Below, piece by piece: positions 6,045 through 10,835 of a stretch of 10,835 nucleotides of DNA; position 1 is the first letter of the stretch, and each line of letters begins with the position of its first letter. The notes under the pieces are model-generated. The model worked only from the letters and a program-made list of their open reading frames with translations, was not told the DNA's origin and made no database searches. This stretch comes from Bacteroidales bacterium (lineage in GTDB: Bacteria; Bacteroidota; Bacteroidia; Bacteroidales; F082), in NCBI GenBank assembly GCA_017508895.1, contig JAFWRA010000276.1:1-10835 (forward strand), written 5' to 3'. A program made the position numbers and the translations under genes.

Positions 6045-8165
6045 ATGAAAAAATGCACCTACTTACTGACCCTCATGCTGGTTGTGTCGTGTGCGTTACA
6101 CGCCCAGCACCGTAGTGGGAACGAGGCTCTACGCCTTGCCAAAGATTTCTTCCAAACCGAATACGGTAAGACGGGAATTCTATCCGTCATGCCTAAACCC
6201 AAGATGGCATTGCCAGGAAACACATCAAGCCTCAACGGCACATACATCGTCAATGACAAAGACTACGGACGATTCGTCATCGTGTCGGCCGACCAACGGA
6301 TGTTGCCCATCCTCGGTTATTCCGACAACGGAATCCTCAGCCTTGACAGCGCACCCGACGGACTGCTCTTCATGCTGAACAGTTACGAGAAGCAGTACAA
6401 ATACATGGTCGAGAATCCCGACAAAGTGACCATCCGAACTACATCTGTCGATACCCCCGTTGAGCCATTGATACAGACAAGCTGGGGACAGGGAACTCCC
6501 TTCAACAACGAATGTCCGGAACACAACGGTACAAGATGTGTCACGGGATGCATAGCCACAGCCATGGCCCAGGTGCTGAACTACTACCAGCAACCCGCAC
6601 AGTGCCAAGGAGGGACCTTCAGCTACACATCGACGTCCAACAACATAGCGCAAACACTCAATTTCGACAACATCAGTTTCGACTGGACCAAAATGCTCAG
6701 CCACTACTACAGTTCAAGTGCTGACGACTGCATAGCAGAAGTGGCAAAACTGATGCACGCCTGTGGTGTCTCTGTGTCGATGGACTACGGTCCCAGTGCT
6801 TCAGGTGCCGTCGATGTGAATATTCCTTACGCCCTGAAAACTTATTTCGGCTATCAGTCAGACGTGTGCTTCAAGGAGAAAATCTATTATTCCGCCGATG
6901 AATGGGAAAAGATGATTATCGAAGACCTCAAGGCAGGCCACCCCGTGTTTTACGGAGGTTCAAGTTCGACTGGCGGACATGAGTTCATCCTCGACGGCGT
7001 AAATGAACAGGGTAAATTCCATTTCAACTTCGGATGGTACGGCAACGGAGATGGATATTTCGCCCTTGACGCAATCACGCCTAAGGTGGGAACTACCAAA
7101 TATTCTTACAACGACGAACAGTCGATGGTCTATAAAGTGTCACCCGAGAGTTTCGGGGAGCAGAAAGAGGATGTCTTCTATGGTTTTCTATTCAATATCG
7201 GTTCAACCAGTGTCAATGTCAACAATTCTGTGAACGTCCAATTTGGTGCCTACTGCTATAGTGCAGACGCCACCTATGAGCAAGATGGTGTCGGAGGATA
7301 TGATGGAGAACTGGGATTAGCACTCTTCGACAACACATTCAACTACATCAAGACTTTAATAAGCACACCTTTAACAGACTTGAATATCACTGAGGGTTTA
7401 AGTTTAGGCGGTCAGATTGGCCTTTCATCAACCGACTTCGAAAACGGCAAAACTTACATCATCGCCATGTTCAACAAAGGAGACAATTCCGATGCACCTC
7501 ACATCGTTCACTCCATTTGGGGAGACCCACAATGCTACAAGGCCGAAGTGAAAAACGGTGTTGTAAACTTCACACCGAAGTACAACCTCACACCCGACTT
7601 CAACCTCAACATCACGAATGCCGGCATCTCAACCCTTTATCTTGACCATGCAGTCAAGCTACCCAACGACAAGAACCTGCTCGGCATATTCTATGTCAAT
7701 GCCATCAATGGCACTGTGCTGAACCTTGTCAGAGTGAGAAACGCTTTGCCTGCCAACACACCGGTTATTGTCATGGCCAACCCTGGAACCCTTGCCTTTG
7801 AAACCACCACCGACGAGATTGCACCCATCACCGACAACTGCCTGTCTGGCACCATCGAACCGTTGCCACTTGCAGACATCGACGGCACAGTCTACACACT
7901 CGGACGAGGCGTGAACAGCGGATACATGGGATTCCACAAGTTCACGGGTTCCAGCATTCCCGCCAACAAGGCGTATCTGGTCAGAAATGCGAACTCAAGT
8001 GTCAACTCCTTCACCTTCAGTTTCGGCGACGCCACTGCCATCCAGATGGTTGAAGAGGACGGAAACGACAAGCCCGCTGTCATCTACGACCTCCAAGGCC
8101 GCCGAGTGGATAACCCGACACACGGCATCTACATCATCAACGGTCGAAAGGTGCTGGTAAAATGA
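6045..8165 (+). CDS. Secreted C10-family cysteine peptidase (streptopain-like) with C-terminal secretion-type tail
   Basis: This 706-residue protein starts with a signal peptide that probably ends at LHA (residue 20). Residues about 22-135 look like the inhibitory pro-domain of C10 peptidases (GNEALRLAKDFFQTEYG ... YIVNDKDYGRFVIVSADQRMLPILGYS). The catalytic domain (about 140-365) has C169 in CVTGCIATAMAQVLNYY and H312 in STGGHEFILDG, the streptopain Cys/His pair. It then has FNFGWYGNGDGYF, where streptopain has NWGWGG. Residues about 527-650 match an accessory domain common in Prevotella secreted proteins (LPANTPVIV ... SSIPANKAYLVRN). The last 30 residues (IYDLQGRRV ... GIYIINGRKVLVK) resemble a type IX secretion sorting tail. 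The likely role is an extracellular or surface protease, related to interpain A of Prevotella intermedia. VVSC at residues 13-16 is a possible lipobox but sits poorly with the tail. Confidence 0.9.
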   Translation: MKKCTYLLTLMLVVSCALHAQHRSGNEALRLAKDFFQTEYGKTGILSVMPKPKMALPGNTSSLNGTYIVNDKDYGRFVIVSADQRMLPILGYSDNGILSLDSAPDGLLFMLNSYEKQYKYMVENPDKVTIRTTSVDTPVEPLIQTSWGQGTPFNNECPEHNGTRCVTGCIATAMAQVLNYYQQPAQCQGGTFSYTSTSNNIAQTLNFDNISFDWTKMLSHYYSSSADDCIAEVAKLMHACGVSVSMDYGPSASGAVDVNIPYALKTYFGYQSDVCFKEKIYYSADEWEKMIIEDLKAGHPVFYGGSSSTGGHEFILDGVNEQGKFHFNFGWYGNGDGYFALDAITPKVGTTKYSYNDEQSMVYKVSPESFGEQKEDVFYGFLFNIGSTSVNVNNSVNVQFGAYCYSADATYEQDGVGGYDGELGLALFDNTFNYIKTLISTPLTDLNITEGLSLGGQIGLSSTDFENGKTYIIAMFNKGDNSDAPHIVHSIWGDPQCYKAEVKNGVVNFTPKYNLTPDFNLNITNAGISTLYLDHAVKLPNDKNLLGIFYVNAINGTVLNLVRVRNALPANTPVIVMANPGTLAFETTTDEIAPITDNCLSGTIEPLPLADIDGTVYTLGRGVNSGYMGFHKFTGSSIPANKAYLVRNANSSVNSFTFSFGDATAIQMVEEDGNDKPAVIYDLQGRRVDNPTHGIYIINGRKVLVK

Positions 8166-8181
8166 GATAAAGGCTATCGTA

Positions 8182-8228
8182 GCGACATTGGGCTGCTGCC
8201 TGTGGGAGGGGCAGCAGCCCAATATCGC
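8182..8228. terminator. Long inverted repeat, possible terminator of the C10 peptidase gene
   Basis: The left arm gcgacattgggctgctgcc (8182-8200) and right arm ggcagcagcccaatatcgc (8210-8228) pair at 18 of 19 positions around a nine-base loop. It begins 17 bases past the peptidase stop, where a terminator is expected. No T run follows, so ordinary intrinsic termination is uncertain. It could be a factor-assisted terminator or a transcript-end stabiliser. Confidence 0.55.
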
Positions 8229-8283
8229 GTCCTTGCCTCACCACCTCCAATTAACGCTCTGTCGGTCTTCCTCAAGTAATTGA

Positions 8284-9474
8284 ATGCTTATGCCAACAGA
8301 ATTATCATTCAAGGAATTACCTTTTGCGCCTGTAGAGGGACAAGTAATTTATGTTGAGCAGTCTTACCATAAGAAACTCAACAAGTTCATAAAGAACAAC
8401 TATAACTGGCTGAGGATTACATTCCGCAACCAAGGTCTTGATTTTTGTTACTTACCACTACTTGCAGAGGAAACGATTGGTTATAATGCCCCTTATCTAA
8501 ATGAAAAGGAAAGAATCAGAAAAGCAGAACAGATACCCTCGCTTGCAAATTATCTTGCAGGAGAATCACTGAACACTCCCGTACTGGTTTTTGGACTTGA
8601 TATCCCCGTCAAAAACAAAGAAGGCCAGCTCATGCTTCAGGCTGTGACCATCGAAACAAAATGGTACATCTCTACCAAATCAACTTTTTCCCATCTTGCA
8701 AAAGAAATTAAAGCCCTTTCTGAATCTCAGAGCAGGAAATATCACGAGAAGGCATACAAACCGACCCCCAATGTCCGCTTTAGCCTAAACGAAGGGTCGG
8801 GTGCCAATGTACGCTTCAGTCTCCCAGAAGAACCAGTTCTGCCAAAGAGAGATGAGGTAATGTTTAGTCTCAGACGTGAGGATAAGAATGAATCTTCCAT
8901 CGATTGTCACGATAGCGAGAAAAGAAACTGCCCAACAAGGAATACAGAAGAAGCCGACAGCAATTTTGACATTCAGTCACAAATGTTGCTTAATGATTTC
9001 AGGCAAATAGTCAGAGCTTTGCGCAATATAGGTGTAAACACGATGATTCTTCGTGACGTGATTGATGAGGAAGAGCACCTCAGCAGATTACTTATCACAA
9101 AAGACTACCACATTTTCCTAATCGATTACGAGAATCTTGAAATCAAGATGCCTGTTCTTCCCAAATCGGTATTCTTCTTGTTCCTCCGTCATCCAGAAGG
9201 TATTCGTTTCAAGGAACTTTCCGACTACTATTCAGAGCTGCTCCAGATTTACCAGGAAATGAATCCTATTGGCGGTGGAATCAAACAAGAACAAAGTATC
9301 AGGGACATTACAGACCCTTGCAGTAACAGTATCAATGAGAAGTGCGCACGAATACGCGAAGCGTTTGTAGCCAATTTTGACGACCGGCTCGCTAAGAATT
9401 ACTATGTAACAGGAAAGCGAGGTGAAGCCAAACGCATACTGCTCGACGAATCCATGATTATCTGGGAAAAATAA
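8284..9474 (+). CDS. Uncharacterised two-part protein with FSL-motif linker
   Basis: A 396-residue protein with no signal peptide or membrane segment, so probably cytoplasmic. It appears to have three parts. Residues 1-155 form an N-terminal region (LPFAPVEGQVIYVEQSYH ... TIETKWYISTKSTF). Residues about 156-227 form a polar linker with three FSL motifs: VRFSL at 164-168, VRFSL at 176-180 and VMFSL at 192-196. Residues about 228-396 form a C-terminal domain (LLITKDYHIFLIDYENLEIKMP ... NSINEKCARIREAFVANFDDRLAKNYYVTGKRG). That last region resembles hypothetical Bacteroidales proteins I have seen, but I cannot name a function. The gene is AT-richer than its neighbours: 22 of 60 bases are G/C in 8461-8520, against 39 of 60 in 4861-4920. 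An ATG two codons in (8290) is an alternative start. It is followed by a strong terminator. No promoter is recognised upstream. Confidence 0.75.
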   Translation: MLMPTELSFKELPFAPVEGQVIYVEQSYHKKLNKFIKNNYNWLRITFRNQGLDFCYLPLLAEETIGYNAPYLNEKERIRKAEQIPSLANYLAGESLNTPVLVFGLDIPVKNKEGQLMLQAVTIETKWYISTKSTFSHLAKEIKALSESQSRKYHEKAYKPTPNVRFSLNEGSGANVRFSLPEEPVLPKRDEVMFSLRREDKNESSIDCHDSEKRNCPTRNTEEADSNFDIQSQMLLNDFRQIVRALRNIGVNTMILRDVIDEEEHLSRLLITKDYHIFLIDYENLEIKMPVLPKSVFFLFLRHPEGIRFKELSDYYSELLQIYQEMNPIGGGIKQEQSIRDITDPCSNSINEKCARIREAFVANFDDRLAKNYYVTGKRGEAKRILLDESMIIWEK

Positions 9475-9542
9475 AGAAATACGAGAATGCGATAAAAATG
9501 CCAATCGCACCCTTTTAGGGCCGATTATCCTATACATCAGTA

Positions 9543-9578
9543 CAATCCGAGGGTGCTTTGCACCCTCGGATTGTTTTT
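9543..9578 (+). terminator. Strong intrinsic terminator after the 8284-9474 gene
   Basis: A perfect 14-pair stem (caatccgagggtgc at 9543-9556, gcaccctcggattg at 9560-9573) with a three-base loop is followed by TTTTT (9574-9578). The T run overlaps the stop codon of the converging GLUG gene remnant (9577-9579). There is no T run on the minus strand, so it mainly serves the plus-strand gene. Confidence 0.9.
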
Positions 9579-9815
9579 AACGTACGACCACCTTGCGACC
9601 GTTCACGATGACGATGCCCTTCTTCACATTTCCGTCGATGCGGCGGCCGCTTAGGTCGAAGACACGCTGGGTGCCGTCACGGTCGATGGTGCGGACAACG
9701 GGCTCAATGGCGTTAGGGTCACTACCCTCGCCCGGGTTGTAGTAGCCGCTGAACATCGTGGAGAGGCTGGGGGCATCAGCACTGGCATCCGTGGCCTGGA
9801 AGTAGGCGCGGAAAG

Positions 9816-9825
9816 GACCGACCGA
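9816..9825 (-). repeat. Tetranucleotide tandem duplication causing a frameshift
   Basis: The plus strand reads gaccgaccga at 9816-9825, two and a half copies of gacc. Removing one four-base copy changes the minus-strand reading to ATC GGT CCT TTC CGC GCC TAC (IGPFRAY), joining the GLUG body to its C-terminal tail in one frame. Confidence 0.8.
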
Positions 9826-10430
9826 TGGCACCGCCAATTTCATCTTCACCGTTGACGGAGCAGTTCAAGACAAGATTGTCTTTGAAATTAATCTGAGCCT
9901 GGTTGGAATAAGAGTCCTTATCACGAAACATTACTGACTTATCTGTCCCAAGCAAAGCACCGGCATAGTCATCCTCACCTTTGACAGTGGTGTTGATGAC
10001 GCGGTTCCCTTCAATGTTTGCAAGCGTTGCCTTGCCAATAATGCCGCCTGCTATATTATCTGTTGTGGATATATTGCAATTCATTACCAGACAATCAATG
10101 CATTGCACTCTTGCCTCATTATCAACAATGATAGCTTTACCATTTTCATAGTATTTTCCAGCAACGGAGGGATCTTCAGTTGCAAATCCAATGATGCCAC
10201 CAACGCAGGTCGCAGCGCCTGTTATAGTACAGTCGATGACGCGTATGCCTTCAAATTTGCAGCCTATATAAACACGCGTATTCGTATTCTGATCGATGTA
10301 CCAATCCGGGGAAGCTTGCCCACAGATGATGCCGGCATAGGTATCATCAAGAATGCCACCATCGCCTATGACATGATAGTCACGCACGACCAAGTCTTTG
10401 ATATAGCCTCCTTTAAGAGATCTAAAAAGG

Positions 10431-10454
10431 CCTTGGAAATAGCCTTGGAAATAG
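10431..10454 (-). repeat. In-frame 12-base tandem duplication (FQGYFQG)
   Basis: ccttggaaatag occurs twice in a row, at 10431-10442 and 10443-10454, with no differences. In the GLUG body frame it encodes the repeated residues in SYFQGYFQGLF. It adds four residues and does not disturb the frame. Confidence 0.8.
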
Positions 10455-10625
10455 GATGATTTCAAAGCATAGCCGTTACAGATGGTGTGGCCATGGCCGT
10501 CGAAGGTAGCCTTAATACCATAGATATTTCCACGCGTGACGGAGAAATAAATAGGTAGTCCGCTGTCCATGACCATTTTGATTGTTGCCCTACGGCGTAG
10601 GTATGAGTCCTTTTCATAACTGATG

Positions 10626-10657
10626 CAAAAATACAATTTCTGCGTGACATGTCCAAA
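10626..10657 (-). promoter_or_regulatory. Consensus Bacteroidetes promoter upstream of the GLUG gene remnant
   Basis: On the minus strand, TTTG (10657-10654), a 20-base spacer and TATTTTTG (10633-10626) match the consensus at every fixed position. The predicted start is near 10620. That is only a few bases before the ATG at 10617 and about 44 before the in-frame ATG at 10576. The promoter appears intact although the gene is broken. Confidence 0.65.
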
Positions 10658-10708
10658 TGAAGAGCCGAAAAAAAAGATGTTTAGGAAACCTCAAAAAAAG
10701 TAAGGTCA

Positions 10709-10835
10709 CAATGGTCAAAAATGCGATTAAGCGAGGGCAGAGGGCAAACTCGTTTGCACTATGCCGAGCGAGAGCATTTTATCTAAAAATGCGATTAAGC
10801 GAGGGCAGAGGGCAAACTCGTTTGCACTATGCCGA
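10709..10835. repeat. Tandem array of the structured repeat, cut by the window end
   Basis: The first complete copy spans 10718-10780 (63 bases) between aaaatgc and gcatttt. A second copy starts at 10786, a 68-base period, and is identical over the 50 bases that remain before the window ends. The centre contains gcaaac tc gtttgc (10744-10757), extended to a 14-position stem with two mismatches. The array continues beyond the window. It shares its ends and left flank with the copy at 3990-4051. Confidence 0.9.

Larger units (their letters stand above)
9577..10617 (-). pseudogene. Frameshifted, N-terminally truncated GLUG/beta-helix surface protein gene
   Basis: Two reading frames make up one broken gene. 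The body (frame open from about 10636 to the TGA at 9778-9776) encodes GLUG-like turns: ATFDGHGHTICNGY, CVGGIIGFATED, IAGGIIGKATLANIEG, YAGALLG and IGGAIG. The C-terminal piece (stop at 9577-9579) is in another frame. It encodes PFRAYFQATDASADAP, then a secretion-type tail FDLSGRRI ... GIVIVNGRKVVVR, like that of the C10 peptidase. A tandem 4-base duplication at 9816-9823 causes the break; with one copy removed the protein reads GGAIGPFRAYFQ without interruption. The 5' end is also abnormal. The ATG at 10617 (MKRTHTYAVG) is out of frame with the body, and the body's own starts (the M codons at 10576 and 10570) give no signal peptide. Such proteins are usually exported with a hydrophobic leader, so a deletion probably removed the N-terminus. 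Sequencing error is possible for the single frameshift. Confidence 0.75.

Noticed and set aside
9489..9507. tgcgat ... atcgca hairpin as a second terminator
   Set aside because: It has only six pairs with a long loop; the perfect hairpin at 9543-9573 is far stronger.
9776..9849. Programmed ribosomal frameshift joining the two GLUG frames
   Set aside because: No slippery heptamer is present at the overlap, and a simple 4-base duplication accounts for the shift exactly.
10103..10459. 118-codon plus-strand frame opposite the GLUG body
   Set aside because: It lies opposite a frame with clear GLUG-type motifs and shows no domain of its own.
10709..10835. CRISPR array
   Set aside because: The 68-base units are identical throughout, with no unique spacers, and no cas gene is present.

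Overview
The window looks like a chromosomal segment from a Bacteroidales bacterium, most likely Prevotella or a close relative. The evidence is a Do-type HtrA, a C10 (streptopain-like) peptidase with a Prevotella-style C-terminal tail, a GLUG-type surface protein with the same kind of tail, and a DUF1703-type ATPase. Several genes also have Bacteroidetes-type promoters (TTTG, about 19 bases, then TAnnTTTG) and lack Shine-Dalgarno sequences. No tRNA, rRNA, CRISPR array or transposase gene was seen.

Layout from left to right: (1) the 3' end of an unknown plus-strand gene, stop at 108-110; (2) a secreted carbohydrate-binding beta-helix protein (166-2100, +) interrupted by about 130 residues of Phe/Gly-rich tandem repeats; (3) a convergent ATPase/PD-(D/E)XK-like gene (2114-3691, -), whose last codons encode a hairpin that probably terminates both genes; (4) a 590-base intergenic region holding one complete and two partial copies of a structured repeat, plus the htrA promoter; (5) htrA (4281-5840, +) with its own terminator; (6) a secreted C10 cysteine peptidase (6045-8165, +) followed by a long inverted repeat; (7) an AT-richer gene of unknown function (8284-9474, +) ending at a strong terminator; (8) a damaged GLUG/beta-helix surface-protein gene (9577-10617, -), frameshifted by a 4-base tandem duplication and lacking a signal peptide; (9) at the right edge, two tandem copies of the structured repeat, the second cut by the window end.

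Functionally the window is a set of separate units, not one operon. Four of the genes are for the cell envelope or exterior: a carbohydrate binder, a periplasmic quality-control protease, an exported peptidase and a formerly exported GLUG protein. The ATPase and the 8284-9474 protein look cytoplasmic. I see no clear multi-gene novel system. The most original observations are the repeat family with compensatory stem changes, the 4-base duplication whose removal exactly restores the GLUG gene frame, the expanding F/G-rich repeat in the beta-helix protein, and the uncharacterised protein with three spaced FSL motifs in its linker.
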